The position numbers and the translations under genes were made by a program. A DNA stretch of 32,102 nt from a virus: positions 1-32,102 of IMG/VR virus record IMGVR_UViG_3300046660_000318; one strand, written 5' to 3'. Shown here one piece after another: positions 16,348 through 23,552 of the stretch (within the stretch, counting starts at the first letter, position 1; every line of letters begins with the position of its first letter). A model generated the notes under the pieces. That model made no database searches. It saw only the letters and a list, made by a program, of their open reading frames with translations, and was not told the origin of the DNA.

Positions 16348-16803
16348 ATGCAAAAGCACCTTGTTCTCATGGCGTGCTCGGCGACGAAGGGCGCGACGCC
16401 CGCGCCGGCGTTCGAGCTGTATCTCGGCGTCATGTATTCCACGTTTCGCGCCAATGCGCCGGCGACGCGGCCGGCCGTCGTGATCCTGTCGGCGAAACAT
16501 GGCTTTCTGCCGGCCGACCGCGTGATCGAACCTTACGAGCTGCGCATGAGCGACGCGCGCGCCGACGATATGCTCGCGGACCTGGCGCAATTCGACGCGA
16601 TCGACTGGCCGGCCGGCGTGCGCTCGGCGATGCTCGTCGGCGGCAAGACATATCGGCGCGTAATGCGCGCGGCGATCGAGCGGCGCATTCGCCTCGGCTC
16701 GATCCCGGCCGACGTGACGATCACCGAGACGGCCGGCGGCATCGGCTACCAACGCGCGCAGCTCGGCGCGTATCTGCGCTCGATGGGGGCATGCCATGCG
16801 TGA
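16348..16803 (+). CDS. DUF6884-like protein of unknown function
   Basis: The 151-residue product has the features I associate with the DUF6884 family: an N-terminal HLVLMACSATKG with a conserved Cys-Ser-x-x-Lys, AFELYLGVMYSTFRANA, and the core VVILSAKHGFLPADRVIEPYELRM. The family occurs in phages and plasmids, and I know of no firm function. The C-terminus (GGKTYRRVMRAAI and GGIGYQRAQLGAYL) looks like a small nucleotide-fold domain. Start choice is uncertain, since ATG 16348 lacks a clear ribosome site. It overlaps the serine recombinase by 8 bases and is the first gene after the tail terminator, in an accessory position. Confidence 0.7.
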   Translation: MQKHLVLMACSATKGATPAPAFELYLGVMYSTFRANAPATRPAVVILSAKHGFLPADRVIEPYELRMSDARADDMLADLAQFDAIDWPAGVRSAMLVGGKTYRRVMRAAIERRIRLGSIPADVTITETAGGIGYQRAQLGAYLRSMGACHA

Positions 16804-17470
16804 TCCCGCTGACAAGGCAACGCTCGATCTCGTGTCGGGCGGCATGCGTATCGGATACGCCCGCGTTTCAACGATCGATCAAAACCTCGACATGCAACGC
16901 GACGCCCTGGCGCGCGCCGGCTGCGCCCAGGTGTACGAAGAAAAGGCGAGCGGGAAGAAAGCGGCCGGCCGCGTCGAGCTGGCAAACATGCTCAAGGCAT
17001 TGCGCAAAGGCGACACGCTGATCGTATGGCGCCTCGATCGCCTCGGCCGCTCACTCGTCGATCTCGTGCGTATCGTCGAGCAACTTGCCGAGCGCGGCAT
17101 CGGGTTCGAAAGCCTGTCGGAAAAGATCGACACGAGCACCGCACAAGGCCGCATGTTTTTCGGCGTTATAGCGGTGATGGCGCAATATCAACGCGACGTG
17201 ATAAGTGAGAACACGAGCGCCGGCTTGAAAGCCGCTCGTGCCCGTGGGCGAATGGGCGGGCGCCCTGCTGCACTCGACGACAAGGCGATCGCCGAAATAC
17301 GCGTGCTAATGCAAGACGGCTCGATCCCGCTGAAAGACATTGCCGCGCGATACAACGTCGGACGCACGACGCTTTACAACACGATCAAGCGAGCTGAGAA
17401 AAAGGAGCTTGAAACGCCGAGTAAGAAACCTAGCGCACGCGCCGGAAGTGCGCGAAGCAATACCCGATGA
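16796..17470 (+). CDS. Serine recombinase (resolvase/invertase family)
   Basis: The 224-residue enzyme has the catalytic domain of small serine recombinases: IGYARVST with the nucleophile Ser25 (Ser9 if the ATG at 16844 is the start), the arginine motif WRLDRLGRSLVDL, and GRMFFGVIAVMAQYQRDVISENTSAGLKAARARGR leading to a C-terminal helix-turn-helix (IPLKDIAARYNVGRTTLYNTIKRAEK). It would exchange strands between two short sites. On a plasmid with no integrase, the likely job is resolving dimers into monomers. The fibre gene is 7 kb away and no inverted repeat flanks it, so DNA inversion of fibres is less likely. The 3' end overlaps the convergent repressor by 41 bases. Confidence 0.9.
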   Translation: MRDPADKATLDLVSGGMRIGYARVSTIDQNLDMQRDALARAGCAQVYEEKASGKKAAGRVELANMLKALRKGDTLIVWRLDRLGRSLVDLVRIVEQLAERGIGFESLSEKIDTSTAQGRMFFGVIAVMAQYQRDVISENTSAGLKAARARGRMGGRPAALDDKAIAEIRVLMQDGSIPLKDIAARYNVGRTTLYNTIKRAEKKELETPSKKPSARAGSARSNTR

Positions 17471-18119
17471 AATCAACGGCGTCGGCCTGGTCGGCGGGTA
17501 TCACGTCCGTCGCATAGGTTTTGTTATCACAGAGCAAGTGCAACGAACCGCCGAACACTCGTTGCACTCGCCTTATTCGAAGGCTCTCGCCGACTCTCAC
17601 GAGATACACGCCGTCAATGTCGCGCGGCCGTCGATCGACGAGCAACACGTCGCCGTCGCACACTGTCGGCGTCATGCAATTTCCTGTCACTCGCATCGCG
17701 ATCGTGTCGTCGATGCTCACCCCCTCGCCCTCGATCCATGTTCGCGGCATGCGCATCGACTGTTGCGCGACCTCGTTCTCGATGAAGCTCGGCATATCGA
17801 ACGCCGGAAACTCGACGTACTGATCGGGGAAATTAGGGACGTTACCAGGATGCAACTCTAGTTCCGGTTCCTCAATACCCGCCGTGCCCCTGCCGAGCAA
17901 AAGCCAGTCGAGATTTACCCCGTATTGCTGCGCGAGCGTCATGCACTCGGAGTAAGGCACGCGCTCGCGGATTTTCCATACGGCCGTCGAGCTGCGCGAC
18001 GCACCTAACGCCTCGGCTAATTCGACGTCTTTTGTAACGCCGACTACCTCTTTCATTCTGTCAATGATCTCTTGAATAAGCACCTTTTTTTCTCTCATTT
18101 CGGGCAATGAAAATTTCAT
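17430..18119 (-). CDS. CI-like repressor with degenerate S24 peptidase domain
   Basis: The 229-residue protein should keep the lysogenic state by binding the divergent control region. The N-terminus holds the helix-turn-helix of CI-repressor families (IIDRMKEVVGVTKDVELAEALGASRS, then YSECMTLAQQYGVNLDWLLLGRG). The C-terminal 110 residues are a LexA/S24 fold (IAMRVTGNCMTPTVCDGDVLLVDRR to LRIRRVQR). The usual GxSM nucleophile is Cys (codon 17676-17678) and the usual catalytic Lys is Arg (17571-17573), so RecA-driven self-cleavage is doubtful. Start: ATG at 18119 is taken; ATG at 18098 is equally possible, and neither has a clear ribosome site. It is transcribed away from the early operon. Confidence 0.88.
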   Translation of the reverse strand: MKFSLPEMREKKVLIQEIIDRMKEVVGVTKDVELAEALGASRSSTAVWKIRERVPYSECMTLAQQYGVNLDWLLLGRGTAGIEEPELELHPGNVPNFPDQYVEFPAFDMPSFIENEVAQQSMRMPRTWIEGEGVSIDDTIAMRVTGNCMTPTVCDGDVLLVDRRPRDIDGVYLVRVGESLRIRRVQRVFGGSLHLLCDNKTYATDVIPADQADAVDFIGYCFAHFRRVR

Positions 18120-18204
18120 TAAAGTATGTGCGTTAGGCAACGGTAAGGCATATAATTACACTTAGTAACACCAAGCGACAACTTGTTACATAGTGAAACC
18201 AGTC
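18120..18204. promoter_or_regulatory. Divergent lysis-lysogeny control region
   Basis: This gap between the repressor and the early operon is AT-rich against its surroundings. A perfect TATAAT (18151-18156) could be the -10 of the early plus-strand promoter, though I see no good -35. GTAACA (18165-18170) and TGTTAC (18184-18189) are inverted repeats 13 bases apart, placed just downstream, and are a candidate operator. A minus-strand -35-like TTGTCG lies at 18181-18176. Confidence 0.6.
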
Positions 18205-18393
18205 ATGCCAACTATCAATGCAAATCAATCGAGCGCGAAACGCGTGCCGATCACCATGAGCGGCGATGAAATCGACGCGCTGCAAGCCCTGGCAAGAGAG
18301 AACGCGCGTAGCGCCGCCTCGATGGCTCGGATTATCTATCTCGAAGGCCTCAAGGCGTATGCGCTCACAAATAAAAAGCGCGGCCGGCGATAG
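18205..18393 (+). CDS. Small ribbon-helix-helix-like protein, first early gene
   Basis: The 62-residue protein has a possible ribbon-helix-helix pattern: a short strand (AKRVPITMS) followed by two helices (GDEIDALQALARENAR and SAASMARIIYLEGLKAYAL) and a basic tail (NKKRGRR). As the first gene facing the CI-like repressor it holds the position of Cro, Cox or Apl in related phages, so a regulatory role is likely but inferred from position and fold only. An in-frame GTG at 18193 would add four residues. Confidence 0.6.
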   Translation: MPTINANQSSAKRVPITMSGDEIDALQALARENARSAASMARIIYLEGLKAYALTNKKRGRR

Positions 18394-18462
18394 ACAAAAA
18401 GAAATACCGTGAAGGAATAAGGCCGGGGGCGGATTCCTTATACCGAGCGGGGAAATAGAAAC

Positions 18463-18711
18463 ATGCGAATCACTCTGAGCTGTCCGCATTGCCGTAGTCG
18501 AGTAATTGCACGCACGTCGCGAGAGCTGACGACAACGATGCGAGAGATCGTTTTTGTCTGTGTCGATTACACATGCGGGCATACCTTTGTTGCGAATCTT
18601 GAAGCCGTGCGAACGCTCTCGCCGAGTGCCAAGCCGAATCCGGCGATCGGCTTGCCGATCTCGAAGCACGTTAGAGAGCGCGTTATGCAGCAACTTCAAC
18701 TGTTGGATTGA
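18463..18711 (+). CDS. ogr: Ogr/Delta-type zinc-finger late transcription activator
   Basis: The 82-residue protein has the spacing Cys7-x2-Cys10-x22-Cys33-x4-Cys38 (CPHC and CVDYTCGHTF), the zinc-binding signature of P2 Ogr and P4 Delta, with the ARTSRELTTTMRE segment between. These proteins bind dyad sites about 55 bases ahead of late promoters and recruit RNA polymerase, which turns on the head, tail and lysis operons. In P2, ogr follows D; here it lies in the early operon. A 7-bp inverted repeat (18412-18418 with 18433-18439) precedes it, and GGGGA lies before the ATG. Confidence 0.92.
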   Translation: MRITLSCPHCRSRVIARTSRELTTTMREIVFVCVDYTCGHTFVANLEAVRTLSPSAKPNPAIGLPISKHVRERVMQQLQLLD

Positions 18712-19137
18712 ATGACCGAACCGGAAGGGGACCAAAGCATGAACCTCGACAACACCTTGCATTACGTCGCACTCGCGTTTCTGGCAAAGCACCAGGGCGA
18801 ACACCTCGAACACGATCGCACCTTGCTCGTCGAGCGTTGCGTCGCGCACCTGATCGAAACTGAAATGGTTTCGAGCCGTGAGGCGGAAGTCGCCACGCTG
18901 CAAGCCCTCGGCGAACACGAGTCGAAACGTTGCAAGGCATACGTCGATGTTTCGCTCACGACGTCTTACGCCGTCTTTATTCGCGACCCGAAAAACGGCC
19001 GCATGCGCGTTTTCACCGTCGCCGAATTGATCGACCTGGCGAAAACGCCGGCCCTGTCGAGCTTGCCTGTTCCGAGCACGCGACGCATGTTCGCGAACGG
19101 CCTCGGCGACACCTCCGACGCGCAGCTCGCGCACTAA
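18712..19137 (+). CDS. Hypothetical early protein
   Basis: I do not recognise this 141-residue protein. It starts directly after the ogr stop (TGA then ATG). A second ATG at 18739 has a better ribosome site (AAGGGGA) and would give 132 residues. It is mostly helical with many charged residues (HQGEHLEHDRTLLVERCVAHLIETEMV), then a strand-rich middle (CKAYVDVSLTTSYAVFIRD) and MRVFTVAELIDLAKTP. No membrane segment, signal or catalytic motif stands out. Position between ogr and the primase-helicase suggests an early or replication-related role, but nothing in the sequence proves it. Confidence 0.7.
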   Translation: MTEPEGDQSMNLDNTLHYVALAFLAKHQGEHLEHDRTLLVERCVAHLIETEMVSSREAEVATLQALGEHESKRCKAYVDVSLTTSYAVFIRDPKNGRMRVFTVAELIDLAKTPALSSLPVPSTRRMFANGLGDTSDAQLAH

Positions 19138-19229
19138 ACACCCCCGCAAAAAATTGAACACCTGGCCGCGCTCGCGAGAGCTGCGGCGGGGAAAACTCAC
19201 GCCCGCAAACGGCGAACGACTGATAAAAA

Positions 19230-22004
19230 ATGGCCTCAATTGACGAACTCAAACGCCTCATTGACCTGCACGATCTGGCCGATCGGCTCGGCATCAAGAA
19301 AGGCAAAGGCGGCGAGAAAGCGAATTACCATTCGCCCCATAGCGCCGACAAAAACCCCTCGCTCTCGATCTTTCCCCCGCTGCCCGATCGCGGCACCGGC
19401 TGGAAAGATCATTCCGCCAACAAGGGCGGCTCGTGCATCGACCTCGTGATTCATGTGCAAGGCTGCGACGTCGCCGAGGCAATGCGTTACCTGCACGACG
19501 CATACAACATTCCGCGTGATCGCATCGACGCACCGGCCGAGCAACGCCCGAAAACGGCCGTCGATTACATCGGCGAGCGCGCGATCGAGAATCGCGAGAA
19601 GGCCCGCGCATATCTCACCGGGCGCGGCATCACCGACGCGGCGATCGACCGGGCGCTCAAGTGCAAGACGCTCGGCTTTAACGACTGGACAAGCCCGAAG
19701 AAACCCGCCGGCGAAGTCGGGCACGGCGGCCCCGCTGCTGTGTTCCTGGTCCGTGACTTGAACGGCGCGCAGCTCGTCGCCGTTGACATGCGCTATCTCG
19801 ACCCCTCGATCAATGGCGGAGTCAAGACGCAGACCCAGGGCGAGAAAGACGGGTTCGGATGGACGGCCGACCCGCGCAAGCTGAGAGACGCCGAGCGCGT
19901 CGTCGTCGTCGAGAGCGCGATCAATGCGCTCTCGATCGACTCGTGCGAAATGCCGCGCACGGCCGCCTATGCGATCCGAGGCGTCGGCAACGTCCACAAC
20001 ATCGACTTTTCGTTTCTGCGCGATAAGCAAGTCGTGATCTGCATGGATAACGACGACGTGATCGCCGATGGCCCCCGTAAAGGCGAGCGGCCCGGCCCCG
20101 ACGCGGCCTGTGCGCTGTATGAGCGGCTTACCGCGCTGAACATCGCGGCGATTCTCGTCGATCAAGGCGATTGGGTTCGCGACCTGGCTGACGGCGCGAC
20201 GAAGAAAACCGAGTCGATCAACGATGCAAACGACTATCTGCAACTGCGCGGCGCCGACGATCTGCGCAAGGCGATCAACAAATACGAGGAGTGGATCATT
20301 GCGGGTTTGCCTGGCGAAGCCAAGGCGCATCGCGGCCCCGCTCGCGTATGGCTGCCCGAGCAAGACTTTCGCCAGTATTGGCGCTATCGCACGCGCCTCG
20401 ACTTTCTTAGCTACCTGGCGAAAGCCGGCGACGGCGAAGAAGAAAAGCCAACTCACGTTGACGTCGCCGGCTTTCGCGTCGCGTCGCTGAGTCGCGTGTC
20501 TGTCGCCAGTGCGGCGGCAACGATGACCGGCGACCCCGACAACGCGCCGACGCCGTATTTCGCCGTGACCGTGCAGACGCCTCGCCACGGCGCCAACCTC
20601 ACGCGCGCCGTGTTGCAAGACAAGCAAGTGCATAACCTGGCCGTGTGGCAACAATTCGGCCCGATATGGGAGCCGAAACGGTTCTCGCGCATGCTCTCGA
20701 TTCTCGAACGCACGGCGCACCTCGGCGCACGCAGCGCGGCGAATTTCGTCGGCCTGGCCTGGCGCGACGGCCGGCTCGTCGTCAACGAAGGCCCCGACTG
20801 TTATTTCACTAACGCCGAGCAACAATGCCCGTATAGCGACCTGACTTTCACGAGCGGCCCCGTGTCTGACGCGGCCCGCGTGCTCTCGAAGTATCAAGAG
20901 ACGTTCAAGCAAAACGCGGCCTCAATGGCGCTCGTGTGGGGATTGGGCGGGCACTTGAAAGCCCTGCTCGGATTCTGGCCGCACATGATGATGCAAGCCG
21001 ACAAGAGCGCCGGCAAATCGACGCTTATCAAGGCGATCGAGCGCACGATCGGCTTTACGATGTTCTCGGGGCAATCGCTGCAAACAGAGTTTCGTTTGCT
21101 CACGAGCATTTCGCACACGTCGCACCCTGTCGGATGGGAGGAATTGAGCGCGCGCAAGCAAGACGTGATCGACAAAGCCGTCGCGCTGCTGCAAGAGAAT
21201 TATCAATACACCATCACCAAGCGCGGCTCTGAAATGACCGAATATGTTCTCTCGGCGCCCGTGTTGCTCGCTGGTGAGGACGTGCCCGTTAAGTCGCTGC
21301 ACGGCAAGCTCTGCCGCACCAACCTCACCGGCAAGAAAGGCCCGATGTTGCCGCGTGATCTGCCGCGTTTCCCTGTGCGGCAATGGCTGCAATACCTGGC
21401 CGAGCTGGATCGCTCGGCCGTGCTCGACAAGTATGACGAGCTGCGCGCGTATTGCCTGAGCAAGAGCTGCGCGAGCGCCGACGACGAAGGCGGAAAGCGC
21501 ATGGCGAGCAACTATGCCGCGATGCTGCTCGCCTGGGGCTACCTGTGCGACTTTGCCGGCATGCCGACCAACGCCGGCAACTTTGGCGCCGATCTCGTCG
21601 CCGAAATGAATCGCCACATTTCCGAGACGACCGCCGAGCGCTCGCCCTGGGTTTGGATTCTCGAAAGCGCCCTGTCGGAGATCGACGCCGGCAACTTCAA
21701 ACACCCTTTCAAATTCGACGACGTGGAAGGCGAAGATTGTTTGCTCGTGCGCCCCGCTCACATCATGGATCACATTTCCGGCTCGACCGGCTTGCGCGAG
21801 AAGTGGAATCAATTGCCCGTGAAAACGCCGGCCGTGTTCCGCAAGCAACTCGTCGCGGCCGGCGTGACTGTTGGCGAGAAAGAGATCGAGCGCACGATCT
21901 TTATGAAACGCGTCGCGCACCTCACGCCCCTCTCGCTCAAGCGGCTCTCGTCGTATGGCCTCTCTGTCGGCCGGCGCCTCGATCACGTCCACGAGAACGC
22001 CTGA
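19230..22004 (+). CDS. Primase-helicase of the P4-alpha/DUF927 type
   Basis: The 924-residue protein should prime and unwind DNA in phage replication. Residues 30-95 resemble the N-terminal primase region (HSPHSADKNPSLSIFP, GTGWKDHSANKGGSCIDLV) but lack the zinc-binding cysteines. A TOPRIM-like domain follows, with RVVVVESAINALSID (Glu228) and VVICMDNDD near 268-276. From about residue 405 comes a DUF927-type helicase with Walker A QADKSAGKSTLIK (about 589-601) and WEELSARKQDVIDKA as the acidic motif. No P2-type gene A nickase is present, so this is the likely lytic replication enzyme. The ATG follows a 92-base gap. Confidence 0.88.
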   Translation: MASIDELKRLIDLHDLADRLGIKKGKGGEKANYHSPHSADKNPSLSIFPPLPDRGTGWKDHSANKGGSCIDLVIHVQGCDVAEAMRYLHDAYNIPRDRIDAPAEQRPKTAVDYIGERAIENREKARAYLTGRGITDAAIDRALKCKTLGFNDWTSPKKPAGEVGHGGPAAVFLVRDLNGAQLVAVDMRYLDPSINGGVKTQTQGEKDGFGWTADPRKLRDAERVVVVESAINALSIDSCEMPRTAAYAIRGVGNVHNIDFSFLRDKQVVICMDNDDVIADGPRKGERPGPDAACALYERLTALNIAAILVDQGDWVRDLADGATKKTESINDANDYLQLRGADDLRKAINKYEEWIIAGLPGEAKAHRGPARVWLPEQDFRQYWRYRTRLDFLSYLAKAGDGEEEKPTHVDVAGFRVASLSRVSVASAAATMTGDPDNAPTPYFAVTVQTPRHGANLTRAVLQDKQVHNLAVWQQFGPIWEPKRFSRMLSILERTAHLGARSAANFVGLAWRDGRLVVNEGPDCYFTNAEQQCPYSDLTFTSGPVSDAARVLSKYQETFKQNAASMALVWGLGGHLKALLGFWPHMMMQADKSAGKSTLIKAIERTIGFTMFSGQSLQTEFRLLTSISHTSHPVGWEELSARKQDVIDKAVALLQENYQYTITKRGSEMTEYVLSAPVLLAGEDVPVKSLHGKLCRTNLTGKKGPMLPRDLPRFPVRQWLQYLAELDRSAVLDKYDELRAYCLSKSCASADDEGGKRMASNYAAMLLAWGYLCDFAGMPTNAGNFGADLVAEMNRHISETTAERSPWVWILESALSEIDAGNFKHPFKFDDVEGEDCLLVRPAHIMDHISGSTGLREKWNQLPVKTPAVFRKQLVAAGVTVGEKEIERTIFMKRVAHLTPLSLKRLSSYGLSVGRRLDHVHENA

Positions 22005-22107
22005 TAAACGGCCGCCAGGCGCCCCGCCGGCGGCCGGCCCTTGCCCTGCCCTTCCCTTTCCCTCGCCGGCCGCCCTGCGGCCCGCATTTCGACCGGAGCA
22101 ACGTTTT

Positions 22108-22440
22108 ATGACTTACCGCCAGGCATTGAAAAGTACGGCTCTGTTTGTCCCGCTGTCGCTGCTCGACCGCGCGCTTTGGCGCGAGATCGGCGAGCGCGCC
22201 GGCGAGCTGGCGATCGTGCTCGTCGCGATCGTCGGCCGCCTCGGCGCGTTCGTGCTCTATCCGTTGTCTGTGCCGATCCTCGCCGCGCTCGTCGTCGCGG
22301 CCGATCGTGCGAACGAGCGCGAGCGCGAGCGCATCGAGCGCGAGTTTCGCGCCGAATGGGAAACGCACCGATACGCGCCGCGCGAGCTGCGCGCCGGCGA
22401 CACGCGCGCGCGCAGCTCGACGGAGATCGCCCCGCAATGA
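22108..22440 (+). CDS. Small membrane protein of unknown function
   Basis: The 110-residue product starts MTYRQALKSTALFVPLSLLDRALW, has a hydrophobic stretch at about residues 34-66 (ELAIVLVAIVGRLGAFVLYPLSVPILAALVVAA) that can cross the membrane once or twice, and continues as a highly charged helix (RANERERERIEREFRAEWE). The ATG at 22108 is chosen because GGAG lies about 9 bases ahead and upstream sequence in frame only overlaps the primase gene. Its stop overlaps the next ATG. It lies in the early operon. No function can be assigned. Confidence 0.65.
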   Translation: MTYRQALKSTALFVPLSLLDRALWREIGERAGELAIVLVAIVGRLGAFVLYPLSVPILAALVVAADRANERERERIEREFRAEWETHRYAPRELRAGDTRARSSTEIAPQ

Positions 22441-22676
22441 ATACCGTGCAACTGTCGGCGATGCTGCCGCGCGACGCGCGTTTTCGCGAATTCGTTCGAG
22501 CTTTCACGACGCTCGACACCGTGACCGAGCGCGACGCGGCGCAATTCATCCGGTACGTGTGCGAGATCGAGTCGCGCGCCGAGCTGGAAACGAACAAAGA
22601 AGCCGAGCGGCGCTTTCACGAGTATTTGCGGCGCACGTTCCTCGCCTGGCGCGACGGCCGGCTCACGCTCCAATGA
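22437..22676 (+). CDS. Small helical protein of unknown function
   Basis: The 79-residue product (MNTVQLSAMLPRDARFREFV to RRTFLAWRDGRLTLQ) is charged and mostly helical. The segment LPRDARFREFV and the ending FHEYLRRTFLAWRDG are features I cannot place in a family. The ATG overlaps the previous stop (ATGA). It is the last gene of the plus-strand early operon, and a terminator follows 60 bases on. Confidence 0.72.
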   Translation: MNTVQLSAMLPRDARFREFVRAFTTLDTVTERDAAQFIRYVCEIESRAELETNKEAERRFHEYLRRTFLAWRDGRLTLQ

Positions 22677-22708
22677 AAAAAGCCGCTGACGCTCTCGCGC
22701 CGGCGGCT
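22676..22708 (-). terminator. Terminator for the minus-strand par operon
   Basis: AGCCGC (22681-22686) and GCGGCT (22703-22708) are inverted repeats. On the minus strand the stem is followed by six T (A-run at 22676-22681). It lies past the end of the par operon. Confidence 0.65.
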
Positions 22709-22735
22709 CACTGAATACCCCCTGCCTGACCTTTT

Positions 22736-22761
22736 GGCCGCCTCGTGCGGCCGTTTTTTTT
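22736..22761 (+). terminator. Terminator of the early operon
   Basis: GGCCGC (22736-22741) pairs with GCGGCC (22747-22752) around a 5-base loop, followed by G and eight T (22754-22761). It is a strong intrinsic terminator for the plus-strand operon ending at 22676. Confidence 0.88.
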
Positions 22762-22764
22762 GCC

Positions 22765-22989
22765 CTAGCGATGCTCCCAACGCGCCACGAGCGCGGCCGT
22801 GTCGTCGTCGAGCCGTGCGATCGCTTGCACGAGCGTATAGCCGGCCGGCATCAACTCGGCGCGATTCGCCGCGAGCGCGACATAGATGCGCTCGCCAGTC
22901 GATACCGGCCCGAGCGCGTCGTCGTCGCCGGCGAGCACCGCCTCGGCGATCTCGTCGAGGCGATCGAGCTGCCCTTTCGCCATTGCCAT
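22765..22989 (-). CDS. Hypothetical protein, last gene of the par operon
   Basis: The 74-residue product (MAMAKGQLDRLDEIAEAVLA to DDDTAALVARWEHR) is acidic and helical, with GERIYVALAANRAELMPAGYTLVQAIARL in the middle. I know no family for it. The start overlaps the stop of the upstream gene as TAATG, and GGGGGGAT lies ahead as a ribosome site, which supports translation. It is part of the four-gene parA operon, so it may serve plasmid maintenance, but this rests only on position. Confidence 0.7.
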   Translation of the reverse strand: MAMAKGQLDRLDEIAEAVLAGDDDALGPVSTGERIYVALAANRAELMPAGYTLVQAIARLDDDTAALVARWEHR

Positions 22990-23192
22990 TACTGATCCCC
23001 CCTCATTGCCTCGTCGAGCGTCGCGCCGATCCAACCCTCGAACGCGGCTTGCGTGCTGAAATTCGCGTATTTCGAATCCTCGTCGGCGTCGTCGAGTCGA
23101 TCGAGCTTGAACTTGCCGGCCGCCCATGCCTCGAACCGGCGGCGCATGGTCCGCGCCGCGACGCGTGCTAACCGTTCGGCCTCACCTTTCAT
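22989..23192 (-). CDS. Hypothetical protein, third gene of the par operon
   Basis: The 67-residue product begins with a basic helical segment (EAERLARVAARTMRRRFEAWAAGKFKLDRL), continues with an acidic turn (DDADEDSK) and ends FSTQAAFEGWIGATLDEAM. No family is recognised. It overlaps the ParB-type gene by 4 bases (ATGA) and the next gene by one base (TAATG), so the four genes form one coupled operon. Confidence 0.7.
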   Translation of the reverse strand: MKGEAERLARVAARTMRRRFEAWAAGKFKLDRLDDADEDSKYANFSTQAAFEGWIGATLDEAMRGDQ

Positions 23193-23503
23193 CGCGCCCC
23201 CTCGGCCTCAACGAAGCGCGACAACGCGAGCGCGACGGCTGCGGCACGGCTCAAGCCGAGGCGCACCGCGGCCTCGTCAACGCGCGCCAGAAGCGCCGGC
23301 GCAATGGTCAAGCTGATCGGCTGCTTGCGCGTGCTCGCCGGAGCTGCGGCCGGCGATCGCGCCGGAGCTGCGGCCGGCGCGCTGGCCGGCGCCGGCTCGG
23401 CGACCTGCTCTTTCGCGTCGGGCGCCTTTGAAATGAAAGCGCCGATATCCTGCTCGCTGACCTTTGGCGCTGCTGCGCGCGCCGGCTTTGACGTGATCCC
23501 CAT
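23189..23503 (-). CDS. parB: ParB-type centromere-binding protein, ribbon-helix-helix
   Basis: The 104-residue protein is the second gene after ParA. Its N-terminal 58 residues are flexible and rich in Ala and Pro (SAPAAAPARSPAAAPAS), with basic residues at the start. The C-terminal 45 residues (KQPISLTIAPALLARVDEAAVRLGLSRAAAVALALSRFV) have the strand-helix-helix pattern of CopG/ParG-type DNA-binding proteins. Such proteins bind plasmid centromeres, repress the par promoter and stimulate ParA through a flexible N-terminus. AGGAAA lies ahead of the ATG. It is not a classic ParB with a KorB-type domain. Function is inferred from the pair with ParA. Confidence 0.82.
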   Translation of the reverse strand: MGITSKPARAAAPKVSEQDIGAFISKAPDAKEQVAEPAPASAPAAAPARSPAAAPASTRKQPISLTIAPALLARVDEAAVRLGLSRAAAVALALSRFVEAEGAR

Positions 23504-23530
23504 TTTGATATTTCCTCGCTATTGAATCGC

Positions 23531-23552
23531 TATTAGGTTGATATTAACTTGC
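23531..23552. repeat. Par repeat copy 1 (parA-parB junction)
   Basis: The 22-base block TATTAGGTTGATATTAACTT plus GC matches 24236-24257 at 20 of 22 positions. It includes the imperfect palindrome GTTGATATTAAC and overlaps the parA stop codon. It is a candidate site for ParB or ParA binding. Confidence 0.65.
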
